DNA of 64,000 bases from Alkalihalobacillus sp. TS-13 (GCF_019720915.1 NZ_JAHKSI010000001.1:868001-932000); one strand, 5' to 3'; counted from the first letter of the stretch, positions 8,998 through 19,385 are shown. Numbers and translations: made by a program. The notes: generated by a model from the sequence alone, not told the origin.

Positions 8998-9582
8998 ATG
9001 AAACTGGGAGGTAAACATATCGGATTTGGTTTGACAGGTTCGCACTGTACCTATGAGGCAGTCGTTCCTCAAATCCAAAAGCTTGTTGACTCAGGTGCAA
9101 AGGTCACACCTTTTGTTACGTTTACACTTCAGAACACGACAACAAGATTCGGAGAGGGAGAAGATTGGATTAAGAAGATCGAAGAAATCACCGATAATGA
9201 AGTGGTTGATTCGATTGTCAAAGCTGAACCATTCGGTCCTAAAACGCCTCTCGACTGTATGGTCATCGCGCCATTGACAGGAAATTCGATCAGTAAATTT
9301 GCAAATGCAATGACAGATTCACCCGTGTTGATGGCTGCAAAAGCTACGATGAGGAACTTGAATCCGGTAGTATTAGGGATATCCACTAATGATGGACTCG
9401 GTCTAAACGGTGTGAACATCATGAGATTGATGGCTTCAAAGAACATCTATTTCATCCCATATGGCCAGGATGCACCACAAAATAAACCGAATTCATTGGT
9501 CGCACAAATGGAGTTATTGCCTGAAACTGTAGAGGCTGCATTGGATGGTCAACAATTACAACCAGTGTTACGAATATATTGA
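8998..9582 (+). CDS. dpaB: Dipicolinate synthase subunit B
   Basis: SpoVFB is a flavoprotein-like (Dfp/flavodoxin-type) partner of DpaA. It has 194 residues with the typical start LGGKHIGFGLTGSHCTYE and the segment MVIAPLTGNSISKFANAMTD, which is characteristic of phosphopantothenoylcysteine-decarboxylase-like flavoproteins. The ATG at 8998 is preceded by AAGGGG and AAGGAG. Translation is probably coupled to dpaA. A hairpin at 9715-9745 may end the dpaAB transcript. Confidence 0.95.
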   Translation: MKLGGKHIGFGLTGSHCTYEAVVPQIQKLVDSGAKVTPFVTFTLQNTTTRFGEGEDWIKKIEEITDNEVVDSIVKAEPFGPKTPLDCMVIAPLTGNSISKFANAMTDSPVLMAAKATMRNLNPVVLGISTNDGLGLNGVNIMRLMASKNIYFIPYGQDAPQNKPNSLVAQMELLPETVEAALDGQQLQPVLRIY

Positions 9583-9915
9583 TGGAAGTATAAGCCCAAC
9601 GACTGACAGTGGTGCTGGAAATTACTTCTCTACAAAAGTATACATTTTTGATGAAGAATTCTTACCTCTACAATCAATGATATGGTAAAATAAATGACAA
9701 TATGACCAGAGATACAGGAGAAACCATGTTGTTTCTCCTTCTATCATTTTTAAATGGCTATGTCGCTTAGCTTTATGCTACTGTTCATGTTATGTTTTTA
9801 CTGTATATATGCAATAAAGATTATGCTCGATTAGCGAGCAGAAACAAAGCTTTGGACATAGTTTACAAAATACAATAGGAAATGAGAAAGATAAATTATG
9901 AGGAGGGACATACCA
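9583..9915 (+). other. Intergenic region dpaB-asd
   Basis: This gap holds no gene. It contains a terminator-like hairpin (GGAGAAAC, loop, GTTTCTCC, then a T-rich stretch, about 9717-9752). A second small stem, GCTCG/CGAGC, lies near 9829-9840. No T-box, lysine riboswitch or convincing promoter was identified. The strong asd ribosome-binding site AGGAGGGA is at 9901-9908. Confidence 0.5.
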
Positions 9916-10965
9916 ATGGAATCTAACAATGGTTATCACATTGCAGTTGTTGGGGCTACTGGAGCAGTAGGTCAACAAATGCTCAAAACATTAGAAAAAA
10001 GAAACTTCCCGATCGCTTCTCTGAAATTATTGGCTAGTAAGCGTTCTGCAGGAAAGAAGGTCGATTACAAAGGTGAAGAGTTCACAATTGAAGAAGCGAC
10101 TCCAGAAGCATTTGAAGGTGTACAGATCGCTCTATTTTCTGCAGGGGGCTCGATATCGAAAGAATTAGCGCCGGAAGCAGCGAAAAGAGGGGCTGTAGTC
10201 GTCGATAACACAAGTGCTTTCAGGATGGATCCAAACACTCCGCTTGTCGTACCGGAAGTGAATGAAGATGCACTTCACAACCATAACGGAATCATTGCGA
10301 ACCCGAACTGTTCGACGATCCAGATGGTCGTCGCCCTTGAACCGGTCCGTAAGAAATATGGTTTGAATAAAGTGATCGTCTCCACTTATCAGGCTGTTTC
10401 TGGTGCTGGGGCGAAAGCCATCAATGAACTGAATGAACAAACACGTGCAATTATCGATGACCAAGAATTCACACCAGAAGTATTGCCTGTTGCAGGGGAT
10501 GAAAAGCATTACCAAATCGCATTCAATGCGGTTCCACAAATTGATAAATTCCAGGAAAACGGCTTTACTTTTGAAGAAATGAAAATGATCAATGAAACGA
10601 AGAAAATCATGAACATGCAGGAGCTGGAAGTAGCAGCTACATGCGTTCGTCTTCCCGTAGAAACAGGACACTCAGAGTCAGTCTATCTTGAAATTGACGA
10701 TGAAGACGTAACAGTAGACGAATTGAAAGCATTATTATCTGAAGCACCGGGGATTTTGCTGAAGGATGATCCTTCACAACAACTTTATCCGATGCCAGCG
10801 GATTGTGTAGATAAAGATGACGTATTCGTGGGGCGTATACGTAAGGATCTAGATCGTCCGAACGGTTTCCATATGTGGGTCGTTTCTGATAACCTCTTAA
10901 AGGGTGCAGCATTGAATTCTGTACAAATTGCTGAAAGTCTCGTAAAGCTGAATTTATTGAAATGA
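9916..10965 (+). CDS. asd: Aspartate-semialdehyde dehydrogenase
   Basis: This enzyme reduces L-aspartyl-4-phosphate to L-aspartate 4-semialdehyde with NADPH. The product is the branch point to lysine/DAP/DPA and to threonine and methionine. The N-terminus shows the dinucleotide motif [11 protein letters not shown], and the active-site cysteine is in NPNCSTIQM (Cys132). The ATG at 9916 is preferred over the upstream in-frame ATG at 9898. AGGAGGGA (9901-9908) lies between the two, 7 nt before 9916, giving 349 residues. The stop overlaps a potential dapG ATG and dapG begins within 20 bp, so the genes are co-transcribed. Confidence 0.96.
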   Translation: MESNNGYHIAVVGATGAVGQQMLKTLEKRNFPIASLKLLASKRSAGKKVDYKGEEFTIEEATPEAFEGVQIALFSAGGSISKELAPEAAKRGAVVVDNTSAFRMDPNTPLVVPEVNEDALHNHNGIIANPNCSTIQMVVALEPVRKKYGLNKVIVSTYQAVSGAGAKAINELNEQTRAIIDDQEFTPEVLPVAGDEKHYQIAFNAVPQIDKFQENGFTFEEMKMINETKKIMNMQELEVAATCVRLPVETGHSESVYLEIDDEDVTVDELKALLSEAPGILLKDDPSQQLYPMPADCVDKDDVFVGRIRKDLDRPNGFHMWVVSDNLLKGAALNSVQIAESLVKLNLLK

Positions 10966-10982
10966 ACGAGAGAGGTGCATCA

Positions 10983-12209
10983 ATGAATATCGTCGTGCAA
11001 AAATTCGGCGGAACATCTCTAAAATCAGATGATGGACGTAATCGCGCCGTACAACACGTATACAATGCTGTTAATGAGGGGAAAAAAGTCGTTGTCGTCG
11101 TTTCAGCTATGGGACGTAAAGGCGATCCTTATGCGACAGACACGTTATTAAGCTTGATAACCGGAAATCCTACTTCCATCAGTCCAAAGGAAATTGACCT
11201 TCTCATGTCTTGTGGAGAGGTTATTTCATCTGTCATCTTCTCCAACTTACTTAAGCAGAAGCACATTCGCTCATTGGCTTTTACTGGTGCAAAAGCAGGC
11301 TTTAAAACGAATACTGAGCATACAAATGCGAAGATCGTGGAGATGGATTGTAAAAATATCATCCATACACTTGAAGAAATGGATGTCGTGGTAGTAGCCG
11401 GATTTCAGGGTCAGTCGAGTGATGGAAATGTGACTACTCTTGGAAGAGGTGGCAGTGACACCTCTGCAGCAGCACTAGGCGCTGCATTGAATGCTGAAGT
11501 CATCGATATTTTCACTGACGTGGAAGGGGTGATGACTGCAGACCCTCGTATCGTAGAAAATGCACGCCCCCTTAATGTCGTCACATATAATGAAATATGT
11601 AACATGGCCTATCAAGGTGCAAAAGTCATTCATCCTAGAGCAGTAGAAATCGCGATGCAAGCAAAAGTGCCGATCAGGATCCGTTCCACATATTCAGATC
11701 ATGAAGGTACACTGGTTACTTCCGCAGCTGGCGGTGGAGGGGGAAGAGATATCGAAGATCGCTTGATCACTGGGATCGCCCATGTATCGAACGTTACTCA
11801 AATCAAGGTCCATGCTCCTGATGGAGATTATGATTTCCAATCGAAGATATTCAAAGCAATGGCCGAGGAGCAAATCAGTGTTGACTTCATAAATATCAGT
11901 CCGCGTGGAGTGATCTACACGATCAACTCAGCTTTAACGGATGATGCGGTAAACGTTTTGAATGAGTTGGGCTATGAAGCAGATATCCAACGGAATTGTG
12001 CAAAAGTATCTGCTGTAGGTGCAGGAATCGCAGGTGTGCCTGGGGTAACAGCGAAGATAGTCGGTGCACTCTCAGAGAAAGGTATCAATATCTTGCAATC
12101 GGCTGACTCTCATACGACGATTTGGGTGCTTGTAAGGGAAGAGGATATGATCAACGCTGTCAATGCGCTCCATCAAGTGTTCAAGCTTGAGCAAGGCGAT
12201 CATATCTGA
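10983..12209 (+). CDS. dapG: Aspartokinase I, DAP-type
   Basis: It phosphorylates aspartate in the first step of the lysine/DAP pathway. The N-terminal amino-acid-kinase domain starts VVQKFGGTSLK, and two ACT domains form the C-terminal third (GVPGVTAKIVGALSEKGINI and related segments). It is closest to B. subtilis DapG, whose product is inhibited by diaminopimelate. The start is taken as ATG 10983 after GAGAGGTG, giving 408 residues; an ATG at 10962 that overlaps the asd stop would add 7 residues. Its position between asd and dapA supports supply of DAP for peptidoglycan and DPA. Confidence 0.95.
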   Translation: MNIVVQKFGGTSLKSDDGRNRAVQHVYNAVNEGKKVVVVVSAMGRKGDPYATDTLLSLITGNPTSISPKEIDLLMSCGEVISSVIFSNLLKQKHIRSLAFTGAKAGFKTNTEHTNAKIVEMDCKNIIHTLEEMDVVVVAGFQGQSSDGNVTTLGRGGSDTSAAALGAALNAEVIDIFTDVEGVMTADPRIVENARPLNVVTYNEICNMAYQGAKVIHPRAVEIAMQAKVPIRIRSTYSDHEGTLVTSAAGGGGGRDIEDRLITGIAHVSNVTQIKVHAPDGDYDFQSKIFKAMAEEQISVDFINISPRGVIYTINSALTDDAVNVLNELGYEADIQRNCAKVSAVGAGIAGVPGVTAKIVGALSEKGINILQSADSHTTIWVLVREEDMINAVNALHQVFKLEQGDHI

Positions 12210-12236
12210 TGCAGTATTAAGGAGGAGTAAAGTAAG

Positions 12237-13115
12237 ATGGACTTTGGAAAAGTATTGACCGCTATGGTCACGCCATTTGACCATAAAGGAAACATCGATT
12301 TCACACGAACTACTAAATTGGTCGAATATTTAATTAAGAACGGATCGGATGGACTGGTGCTTGCCGGGACGACTGGTGAATCCCCTACCTTGACAAAAGA
12401 AGAGAAGGTAGCTCTCTTCAAGCATGTAGTAAAAGTCGTCGGAAAACGTATCCCTGTCATCGCGGGGACTGGAAGCAACAACACACACGCTTCGATTGAA
12501 CTTACAAAACAGGCTGAAGAAGCCGGTGTAGACGGGATCATGCTCGTATCCCCATACTACAATAAACCGAACCAGCAAGGCCTTTACTTACATTTTAAAA
12601 CAATCGCAGAATCCACATCGCTGCCAATCATGTTATATAACATTCCAGGTAGATCTGTGATTAACATGTCAGTCGATACCATCGTACGGTTGTCTGAAAT
12701 CGAAAACATCGTTTGTGTAAAGGAAGCCAGCGGTGATTTGGATCAGATAACAGAAATCATTTCAAAAACAAGTGATGATTTTGCATTATACAGCGGGGAT
12801 GACGGCCTTACGTTACCTGTAATGGCTATTGGCGGAAACGGAATCGTTTCTGTAGCTTCTCATGTAATAGGAAATGATATGCAAAAAATGATTGCTGCTT
12901 TCCAGTCTGGAAATAGTAAAGAAGCTGCTACATTACATGGTAAGCTTTTGCCGATCATGAAAGAAATGTTCGCTGCCCCTAGCCCGACACCGGTCAAAAC
13001 GGCATTGCAAATCTCCGGTGTTGATGTTGGAGGCGTAAGACTTCCTTTGGTTCCATTGTCGGAACAAGAGCGCGTCCGATTGACATCCTTGTTAAACAAT
13101 TATCATACCGTTTAA
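12237..13115 (+). CDS. dapA: 4-hydroxy-tetrahydrodipicolinate synthase
   Basis: It condenses pyruvate with aspartate semialdehyde to give 4-hydroxy-tetrahydrodipicolinate. This (alpha/beta)8-barrel class I aldolase has 292 residues. Its Schiff-base lysine is in VCVKEASGD (Lys162), the GTTGES motif lies near residues 43-48, and the catalytic Tyr is in YNIPGRS. The ATG at 12237 follows AAGGAGGAG. It is the last gene of asd-dapG-dapA and is closed by a strong terminator. In B. subtilis rnjB follows dapA; here it does not. Confidence 0.97.
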   Translation: MDFGKVLTAMVTPFDHKGNIDFTRTTKLVEYLIKNGSDGLVLAGTTGESPTLTKEEKVALFKHVVKVVGKRIPVIAGTGSNNTHASIELTKQAEEAGVDGIMLVSPYYNKPNQQGLYLHFKTIAESTSLPIMLYNIPGRSVINMSVDTIVRLSEIENIVCVKEASGDLDQITEIISKTSDDFALYSGDDGLTLPVMAIGGNGIVSVASHVIGNDMQKMIAAFQSGNSKEAATLHGKLLPIMKEMFAAPSPTPVKTALQISGVDVGGVRLPLVPLSEQERVRLTSLLNNYHTV

Positions 13116-13129
13116 AACTTATAGAAGAG

Positions 13130-13156
13130 GCTGGCCATTAGTGGTCAGCTTTTTTC
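13130..13156 (+). terminator. Terminator after dapA
   Basis: The stem GCTGGCCA / TGGTCAGC with a 4-nt loop is followed by TTTTTTC. Confidence 0.85.
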
Positions 13157-13338
13157 TTTATTTTGCCTTAACGGTGCGAACTAAAAAATTAACGGAGCAA
13201 ATACGTAATTTATCGGTCATTTGTCCATAATGAACTTTAATAAAACGTATGATAAGAAGTTCTCGTTTCATGATGGATAGAATGATTCCGAATAAGACAA
13301 TACTAAAGGGAAAGTAATTGTTGTGAAAGGAGTCCGCC

Positions 13339-14124
13339 ATGAACGAGCAGAAGAATGCTAAAAACGAAGAAGTCTCACCCACTCAACCAACTCAACCTCA
13401 AAAACCGAATAAACAAGATCAGGACAAGGAAAACTCCTCGTCACTGATCAATAAAATCCAACAAATGGGACAGACGAATGTACCACAAATGGAGCAATCC
13501 AATATCCATTGCATGACGATTGTCGGGCAAATCGAGGGTCATGTCCAGCTGCCGCCGAATAATAAGACGACTAAATATGAACATATGATCCCTCAAATTG
13601 TAGCAATAGAACAGAACCCGAAAATCGAAGGTCTACTAGTAATCCTCAATACTGTGGGGGGAGATGTGGAAGCAGGGTTGGCCATTGCGGAAATGATTGC
13701 CTCTTTATCAAAACCGAAAGTTTGCCTTGTCCTTGGCGGTGGTCACTCAATTGGTGTTCCAATCGCTGTGGCAGGGGATCATTCTTTCATTGCCGAAACA
13801 GCTACGATGACGATCCATCCTGTCCGTCTGACTGGATTAGTGATCGGTGTGCCCCAAACATTCGAATATCTGGATAAAATGCAGGAAAGGGTAATCAGTT
13901 TTGTCTTGAGGCACTCGAATATTGCAGAAGAGAAGTTCAAAGAATTGATGTTATCGAAAGGAAATCTTACGCGTGATATCGGAACGAATGTAGTAGGAGA
14001 CGATGCAGTGGCTTATGGGTTGATTGATGAAGTTGGAGGCCTTGGAAAAGCAATGAGGAAATTGAATGAGCTTATAAAAGCTGAAAAACCCGAAAATCCT
14101 GAAGAACAGGATCTGGTCCAATGA
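13339..14124 (+). CDS. tepA: ClpP-class serine protease TepA
   Basis: A cytoplasmic ClpP-like peptidase (YmfB), implicated in B. subtilis in degrading signal peptides or small spore proteins. The 261 residues include a low-complexity polar N-terminus (about 1-50, rich in Gln, Pro, Asn). The ClpP-fold domain has [16 protein letters not shown], the nucleophile motif GHSIG (Ser137) and MTIHPVR (His160). The start ATG 13339 follows AAAGGAG. Its stop overlaps ylzJ (ATGA), indicating translational coupling. Confidence 0.92.
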   Translation: MNEQKNAKNEEVSPTQPTQPQKPNKQDQDKENSSSLINKIQQMGQTNVPQMEQSNIHCMTIVGQIEGHVQLPPNNKTTKYEHMIPQIVAIEQNPKIEGLLVILNTVGGDVEAGLAIAEMIASLSKPKVCLVLGGGHSIGVPIAVAGDHSFIAETATMTIHPVRLTGLVIGVPQTFEYLDKMQERVISFVLRHSNIAEEKFKELMLSKGNLTRDIGTNVVGDDAVAYGLIDEVGGLGKAMRKLNELIKAEKPENPEEQDLVQ

Positions 14125-14381
14125 TTTTATATACATCGATGCCCAATGAACTTGTCTTCAATACAGCAAATGAAGATTATGAAAAACACGCTATGATCGA
14201 AATGAATGGGGTTTCGATGACGGTGGAGCATCTAGATGGAAATCAATGCAGGATTGTGAATCTCTTAAGTACGGATCCTAACCACTATCTTGATCCGAAT
14301 TTGCAGCCAGGCACGATTTTAAAGAAGAGCTACAACTATGATCAAAGTCCATCTAGTTCCCAGAATTCCAGTATGATATAA
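14121..14381 (+). CDS. ylzJ: YlzJ-like protein
   Basis: An 86-residue protein of the YlzJ family, found between tepA and spoIIIE in Bacillaceae. No catalytic motif or membrane segment is visible; the C-terminus is Ser-rich. The ATG at 14121 overlaps the tepA stop by 4 bp. Function unknown. A branched terminator follows. Confidence 0.8.
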   Translation: MILYTSMPNELVFNTANEDYEKHAMIEMNGVSMTVEHLDGNQCRIVNLLSTDPNHYLDPNLQPGTILKKSYNYDQSPSSSQNSSMI

Positions 14382-14397
14382 TAACACTACTTATAGT

Positions 14398-14490
14398 GGG
14401 TTGACCCTTAAGTGTCCGACTCGTTTAACACGGTATCCAGTCATTGAAGTGTTAACACAGTCCCGCTTTACCAGGGTCAGCCCTTTTGCA
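14398..14490 (+). terminator. Branched terminator after ylzJ
   Basis: The outer stem GGGTTGACCCT (14398-14408) pairs with AGGGTCAGCCC (14473-14483) and is followed by TTTT. An inner stem TTTAACAC/GTGTTAA is also visible, so the structure is branched rather than a simple hairpin. Confidence 0.65.
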
Positions 14491-14553
14491 ATACATAAGT
14501 AAATCACCAAATACATACATCCAGACAGAGTAAATCGCATGAGAGGTGAAAAA

Positions 14554-16917
14554 ATGGCAAAAAGGAAAAAAAAGAATAAAAAGTCGTCAGGTTGGAAATC
14601 GCAGCTGTCTTTTGAAGTTTTCGGCCTTCTATTGCTGGCAATGACATTGATTGCAGCTGCGGAATTCGGCAAGGTGGGGAATATTTCTGCTGGATTGTTC
14701 CGTTTATTAGGCGGGGAATGGTATGGAATCTTGCTATTAGGAGTCTTTATCCTCTCCATCTATATCATTTGGAAGCGGACATGGCCCAACTTTTTTACAC
14801 GCCGGTTAAGCGGTGTATACTTGTTTGTCCTCGGGTTATTATTGCAAAGCCATGTTAAGCTTTTCGACCTGTTATCCCGTAATGGCGAATGGGAAAATCC
14901 TTCTGTCATCCAGAATACTTGGGAATTGTTTTTGCGCTACCAGGGATCTGATCCAGGAACATACGATTTAGGTGGTGGTATGATCGGAGCTTTTGGTTTC
15001 GCGTTCACTTATGTCTTGTTTGCGCCAGAAGGGACACAGGTCATTATCTTCTTCATGTGGATCATCGCGATTTTACTTATCACAGGATTGTCCATGAATG
15101 ATATTCTCGCTAAAGTCTTAGTACCATTAAAGAACTTCATCATGAATACATATAGTGATTGGAAGGATCATTTTCAGAGCAAGCGGGAACAGAAGCAAGA
15201 AGCACGTAAGAAGGAACGGAAAACGAGGGGTAAACGGACAACCAAGGATAAAAAAGAAGCCGATGATCAAAAAGAATTTGGAGAGGAAACCTACTCTGAA
15301 CCGATTATTGAAGATTTCACTGAAAACAGCTATCAGGAAGCATTCGAGTTCGAAGAGTTGAAACAAAAGGAACTGCAAAAGGATCATGCTAAAAAAGAAA
15401 ACACTAAATCATCCCAACCTGCCAGCGATTCGAGTATAGATTCTGGCGAAGTCACGTCTGGATTTTCCGTCGCTGAGGTGGAGAATGAATCCTATGAGCT
15501 TCCTCCTTATGATTTGCTGAGCAGACCAGTTAAGTCCGGCCAACACCGGGAAAGACAACATGTATCGGAAAACACGAGAAAGCTTGAACGAACGTTTGAA
15601 AGCTTCGGGGTAAAAGCGAAGGTAGTCAAAGTCCATTTGGGTCCTGCTGTCACAAAATATGAAGTACAGCCGGCAATTGGAGTGAAGGTAAGTAAAATCG
15701 TGAATTTGACAGACGACCTCGCATTGGCCCTTGCAGCAAAAGATCTGCGTATTGAAGCGCCAATTCCAGGAAGATCGGCAATCGGTATCGAAGTACCGAA
15801 TCAGGAAGTTTCGATGGTCTCATTGAGAGAAGTCGTGGATACGAAACGCAACGATTTAAATGCAAAGCTTAGTATTGGTTTAGGTCGTGATATTTCCGGT
15901 GAACCGATACTCGCTGACTTGAGCAAAATGCCTCACTTGTTAATCGCAGGTGCAACAGGTAGTGGTAAAAGTGTATGTGTGAACGGAATCATAACAAGTA
16001 TTTTGTTGAAAGCGAAGCCGCATGAAGTGAAAATGATGATGATCGATCCGAAAATGGTTGAGTTGAATGTCTATAACGGCATTCCTCATCTGCTTGCTCC
16101 AGTTGTGACTGAGCCGAAAAAAGCTGCACAAGCATTGAAACGGGTCGTCAATGAGATGGAACGTCGATATGAATTGTTTTCACATAGCGGAACAAGGAAC
16201 ATTGAAGGGTATAACAACGTAATCAAAAAACAAAATGAGGAATCTGATGCTAAGCAGGCTTTACTGCCATATATCGTCGTCATCGTAGATGAACTCGCTG
16301 ATCTGATGATGGTCGCTTCGGGTGACGTTGAGGATGCGATTACTAGGCTGGCTCAGATGGCACGTGCTGCTGGAATTCACTTGATCATCGCGACACAAAG
16401 ACCTTCAGTTGATGTCATCACAGGTGTCATCAAAGCGAACATTCCATCAAGGATTGCATTCAGCGTCTCATCTTCAACGGATTCCCGAACGATACTCGAC
16501 ATGGGAGGGGCTGAAAAACTTCTGGGGAAAGGTGACATGCTTTACTTCCCAATCGGCTCAAACAAACCGACACGTGTACAAGGTGCATTTTTATCTGATG
16601 AAGAAGTGCAACAAATAGTCGATTTCGTCATTGGACAGCAAAAAGCGAAGTATCAGGAAGAAATGATCCCGACCGATGAACCTGATCAGAAGGTTGAAGA
16701 AGTAGAGGATGAACTTTTTGATGATGCAGTGAATTTGATTGTCGATATGCAAACAGCGTCAGTTTCCATGCTTCAAAGGCGTTTCCGTATTGGGTACACA
16801 AGAGCTGCAAGACTTATTGATGCAATGGAAGCAAGAGGCATTGTCGGTCCATATGAAGGAAGTAAACCGAGGGAGGTTCTCATTTCAAGTATAGATCAGG
16901 ATGCTTCATCCAGTTAA
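14554..16917 (+). CDS. spoIIIE: DNA translocase SpoIIIE/FtsK
   Basis: This hexameric ATP-driven dsDNA pump moves the chromosome into the forespore and clears trapped DNA from the division septum. The 787 residues start with a Lys-rich stretch, followed by four predicted membrane segments (about 20-185). A long charged linker (200-310) leads to the motor domain, with Walker A GATGSGKS (466-473) and Walker [13 protein letters not shown]. The C-terminal gamma winged helix contains [23 protein letters not shown] 14554 is chosen over 14539 because AGAGGTGA lies between them. It appears complete. Confidence 0.95.
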   Translation: MAKRKKKNKKSSGWKSQLSFEVFGLLLLAMTLIAAAEFGKVGNISAGLFRLLGGEWYGILLLGVFILSIYIIWKRTWPNFFTRRLSGVYLFVLGLLLQSHVKLFDLLSRNGEWENPSVIQNTWELFLRYQGSDPGTYDLGGGMIGAFGFAFTYVLFAPEGTQVIIFFMWIIAILLITGLSMNDILAKVLVPLKNFIMNTYSDWKDHFQSKREQKQEARKKERKTRGKRTTKDKKEADDQKEFGEETYSEPIIEDFTENSYQEAFEFEELKQKELQKDHAKKENTKSSQPASDSSIDSGEVTSGFSVAEVENESYELPPYDLLSRPVKSGQHRERQHVSENTRKLERTFESFGVKAKVVKVHLGPAVTKYEVQPAIGVKVSKIVNLTDDLALALAAKDLRIEAPIPGRSAIGIEVPNQEVSMVSLREVVDTKRNDLNAKLSIGLGRDISGEPILADLSKMPHLLIAGATGSGKSVCVNGIITSILLKAKPHEVKMMMIDPKMVELNVYNGIPHLLAPVVTEPKKAAQALKRVVNEMERRYELFSHSGTRNIEGYNNVIKKQNEESDAKQALLPYIVVIVDELADLMMVASGDVEDAITRLAQMARAAGIHLIIATQRPSVDVITGVIKANIPSRIAFSVSSSTDSRTILDMGGAEKLLGKGDMLYFPIGSNKPTRVQGAFLSDEEVQQIVDFVIGQQKAKYQEEMIPTDEPDQKVEEVEDELFDDAVNLIVDMQTASVSMLQRRFRIGYTRAARLIDAMEARGIVGPYEGSKPREVLISSIDQDASSS

Positions 16918-17222
16918 AGAAAATGTCAAGTGTCTGACACTCTGAATTCCGAAGTGTCAGGCACTTTTCATTATGGAGCCCATTTATCCGCATGTATTTA
17001 TCGGAAATCGACCAAAAGAAAAAAACCGAAAAAGAAATAAATGGAAATGTCATGATAAACACATATGAATCAACAAGTAGCATGTCAGAATTGAAACATT
17101 ATCGTAACGTTTTTATATATAATGTAAAAATAGTATTTATTTATTGATGTAAAAATGATATAGTATTGTCGAATATTGTTAAATAAACAGAATAGAATGC
17201 AATATACTTGGGGTGAAGACGT
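16918..17222 (+). other. Intergenic region spoIIIE-ymfC with terminator
   Basis: A stem-loop AAGTGTCTGACACT / AAGTGTCAGGCACTT (about 16928-16966) followed by T-rich sequence is the likely spoIIIE terminator. The rest is AT-rich with several TATAAT-like words and probably contains the ymfC promoter. I could not choose one box pair with confidence. No gene is seen. Confidence 0.6.
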
Positions 17223-17951
17223 GTGACCATTAAAACGGACCATCGTCTATTATATTTACAAGTAATAGATCGATTAAAGAAAGATATTGAATCTGGGGTC
17301 TATCAGGAAGGGGAAAGACTTCCGAGCGAGTTTGAATTATCGAAGCTGTTAGGTATCAGCCGCGCAACACTTAGAGAAGCGCTGCGGATACTGGAAGATG
17401 AGAATATCGTCGTCAGAAGGCATGGTGTAGGTACTTTTGTACGTACTCGTCCAGTTTTCTCATCTGGTATTGAAGAGCTCTTCAGTCTCACTGAGATGAT
17501 TGAACGAGGTGGACAGAAACCAGGCACAATATTCTTATCATCAGATACAAGAGAAGCGATGGACGAGGAAATCCAGCGGTTCAACCTTGAAGCTCCTGAT
17601 GAACTTGTAGTAGTGGAACGTGTTAGGACGGCAGATGGACAACCTGTCATATATTGTCTTGATCATGTCCCTGCCAAATTGATGCCATCCAATTACAAAT
17701 CGATGGAGGAAGAATCACTGTTCAATTTGCTAGAAAAAGAGTCTAATAGCCGAGTATTGTATGCGGTCACTCATATCGAACCTTTAGGATTTCACGACAG
17801 GGTATCAGACGTACTGGAATGTCCACCAGAATCATCCCTGCTCGTATTGAAGCAAATGCATTATGATCAGAATGATGTTCCTGTCTTGTATTCGGTGAAT
17901 TACTTTAGGGCGGATAAGTTTGATTTCCACGTTGTCAGACGTCGGGTGTGA
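17223..17951 (+). CDS. ymfC: GntR/HutC-family regulator YmfC
   Basis: A 242-residue transcription factor. The N-terminal GntR winged helix is in [20 protein letters not shown] (about residues 34-53) and ends RRHGVGTFV. The C-terminal part is a UTRA-type ligand domain (about 95-240), as in HutC/FarR regulators. The start is GTG 17223. It lies directly upstream of the nucleoside ABC transporter operon, so it is a candidate local regulator of that operon; the ligand is not known. Confidence 0.85.
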   Translation: MTIKTDHRLLYLQVIDRLKKDIESGVYQEGERLPSEFELSKLLGISRATLREALRILEDENIVVRRHGVGTFVRTRPVFSSGIEELFSLTEMIERGGQKPGTIFLSSDTREAMDEEIQRFNLEAPDELVVVERVRTADGQPVIYCLDHVPAKLMPSNYKSMEEESLFNLLEKESNSRVLYAVTHIEPLGFHDRVSDVLECPPESSLLVLKQMHYDQNDVPVLYSVNYFRADKFDFHVVRRRV

Positions 17952-18056
17952 GGGGAAGTTCAAAATGGCGCCAAATGATAAACGGCGAATTTCAGACACA
18001 CAGGGTATAGTTCCAGCGTTCTCATAGCTTTTAAGGAGGTGGTCAAGGGGGTTGTT

Positions 18057-18070
18057 TGAAAGCGCTTAGC
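18057..18070 (+). promoter_or_regulatory. Candidate CcpA cre site upstream of nupN
   Basis: TGAAAGCGCTTAGC matches the cre consensus TGWAANCGNTNWCA at all but the last two positions. It lies 50-65 bp before the binding-protein start, consistent with carbon catabolite control of the transporter. Function is inferred. Confidence 0.45.
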
Positions 18071-18121
18071 TTTTAGAAATTTATGAAACTTTGATAATAC
18101 ACTAAGGGGGAAATGTACGGA

Positions 18122-19213
18122 ATGAAAAAGCGTTATGGGTTATTGATGTCTATGGTTTTAGCGGCTGGAACATTACTTTCTGCTTGTGGTAGTGATGAAG
18201 CTGCATCAGGGGATAAGAAAGAGGACGGCTTTAAAGTCGCAATGGTTACAGACACTGGCGGAGTAGATGATAAGTCGTTCAACCAATCTGCTTGGGAAGG
18301 CCTTAAAGCATTTGGTGATGAAAACGACCTCGAAGAGAAAAAAGGATACAAATACTTACAGTCGGAAAAGCAAAGTGACTACCGTCCGAATTTGAACAAC
18401 TTGGTCCGTCAAAATTATGATTTGATTTACGGAATCGGCTTCTTGATGCAAGAAGACATTCAAAAAGTCGCACAACAACAAAAGGATGCACAATTTGCAC
18501 TTGTTGATAGCGTAGCTGTTGATGAAGAAGGAAATCCGCTTGAAAATGTGGCAAGTATTACGTTCAAAGAGCATCAAGGATCTTTCCTGGTTGGATTGGT
18601 AGCTGGATTGCAAACGAAGACGAATAAAGTCGGGTTCATCGGCGGAGTAGAAAGTGAACTTATTTCTAAATTTGAGAATGGTTTCCTTGCTGGTGTATTG
18701 ACTGCAAATCCGAATGCTGAAGTACTCACTCAATATGCTGGGGATTTCAATGACGCTGCTAAAGGTGCCACGATTGCTTCGGCACTATATGGTAAAGATG
18801 TAGACGTTATTTATCATGCAGCAGGAGGAACTGGTGCAGGAGTGTTCACAGAAGCAATCAACCGTAAGAAGAACGGTGAAGACGTATGGGTGATCGGAGT
18901 AGACCGTGACCAATTCGAAGAAGGAATCTATGACAAAGGAAATAACAAAAGTGTAACCCTTACTTCAATGGTAAAACGTGTAGACACAGCCGTATTTGAA
19001 GTTTCTTCCCAAACAAAAGATGGAAACTTTCCGGGTGGCAAAATCGTAGAATTCGGACTTGAAGAAAATGGAGTAGGTATCGCTCCAACAGAAGATAACG
19101 TTACAGAAGAGTCACTGAATATGGTTAAAGAATATAAAGAGAAAATCGTTGCAGGTGAAATTGAAGTACCTAAGACAGATGAAGAATACGAAACGTTCAA
19201 AAACGAAAAGTAA
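18122..19213 (+). CDS. nupN: BMP-family nucleoside-binding lipoprotein (NupN-like)
   Basis: Extracytoplasmic substrate-binding protein of a basic-membrane-protein (BMP/PnrA) type ABC transporter. The signal peptide ends in the lipobox LLSACG, so Cys is lipidated at about residue 22. The mature protein has the PnrA-type segments VTDTGGVDDKSFNQSAWEGL and VGFIGGVESELISKFENGFL. The ATG at 18122 is chosen because the AGGGGG ribosome site is only 2 nt from an in-frame ATG at 18113. The homologous B. subtilis system (YufN/NupN) takes up guanosine and related nucleosides. A strong hairpin follows, which would make the binding protein more abundant than the ATPase and permeases. Confidence 0.88.
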   Translation: MKKRYGLLMSMVLAAGTLLSACGSDEAASGDKKEDGFKVAMVTDTGGVDDKSFNQSAWEGLKAFGDENDLEEKKGYKYLQSEKQSDYRPNLNNLVRQNYDLIYGIGFLMQEDIQKVAQQQKDAQFALVDSVAVDEEGNPLENVASITFKEHQGSFLVGLVAGLQTKTNKVGFIGGVESELISKFENGFLAGVLTANPNAEVLTQYAGDFNDAAKGATIASALYGKDVDVIYHAAGGTGAGVFTEAINRKKNGEDVWVIGVDRDQFEEGIYDKGNNKSVTLTSMVKRVDTAVFEVSSQTKDGNFPGGKIVEFGLEENGVGIAPTEDNVTEESLNMVKEYKEKIVAGEIEVPKTDEEYETFKNEK

Positions 19214-19230
19214 TCTATAGCTCTAACAGA

Positions 19231-19266
19231 GGGGTTGACCCATAATTCTTTGAGTCAACCCCTTTA
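19231..19266 (+). terminator. Hairpin / partial terminator after nupN
   Basis: GGGGTTGAC pairs with GTCAACCCC, followed by TTTATTTA. It sits inside the transporter operon, so it is likely a leaky terminator or 3' stabiliser. Confidence 0.75.
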
Positions 19267-19329
19267 TTTATGCAATTGAACAGTTTGCAATTCCTTTGGG
19301 ATCGACTCATCTATCAATACCCTTGTGTT

Positions 19330-19385
19330 CTTGAGTGTAACAATGGTATGTCGGATATTCACCAGACTCCCTTGTTACACTTAAG
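19330..19385 (+). repeat. Long inverted repeat in the nupN-nupO gap
   Basis: The arms CTTGAGTGTAACAATGG (19330-19346) and CCCTTGTTACACTTAAG (19369-19385) pair with two mismatches around a 22-nt loop. It could be an RNA stability element or operator. It is not followed by a T run. Confidence 0.7.

Noticed and set aside
9583-9915. Lysine riboswitch or T-box upstream of asd-dapG-dapA
   Set aside because: No conserved lysine-riboswitch or T-box sequence could be found; only simple hairpins are visible.
17952-18121. Purine riboswitch upstream of the nucleoside transporter
   Set aside because: The conserved purine-aptamer core words are absent; only a cre-like site was seen.
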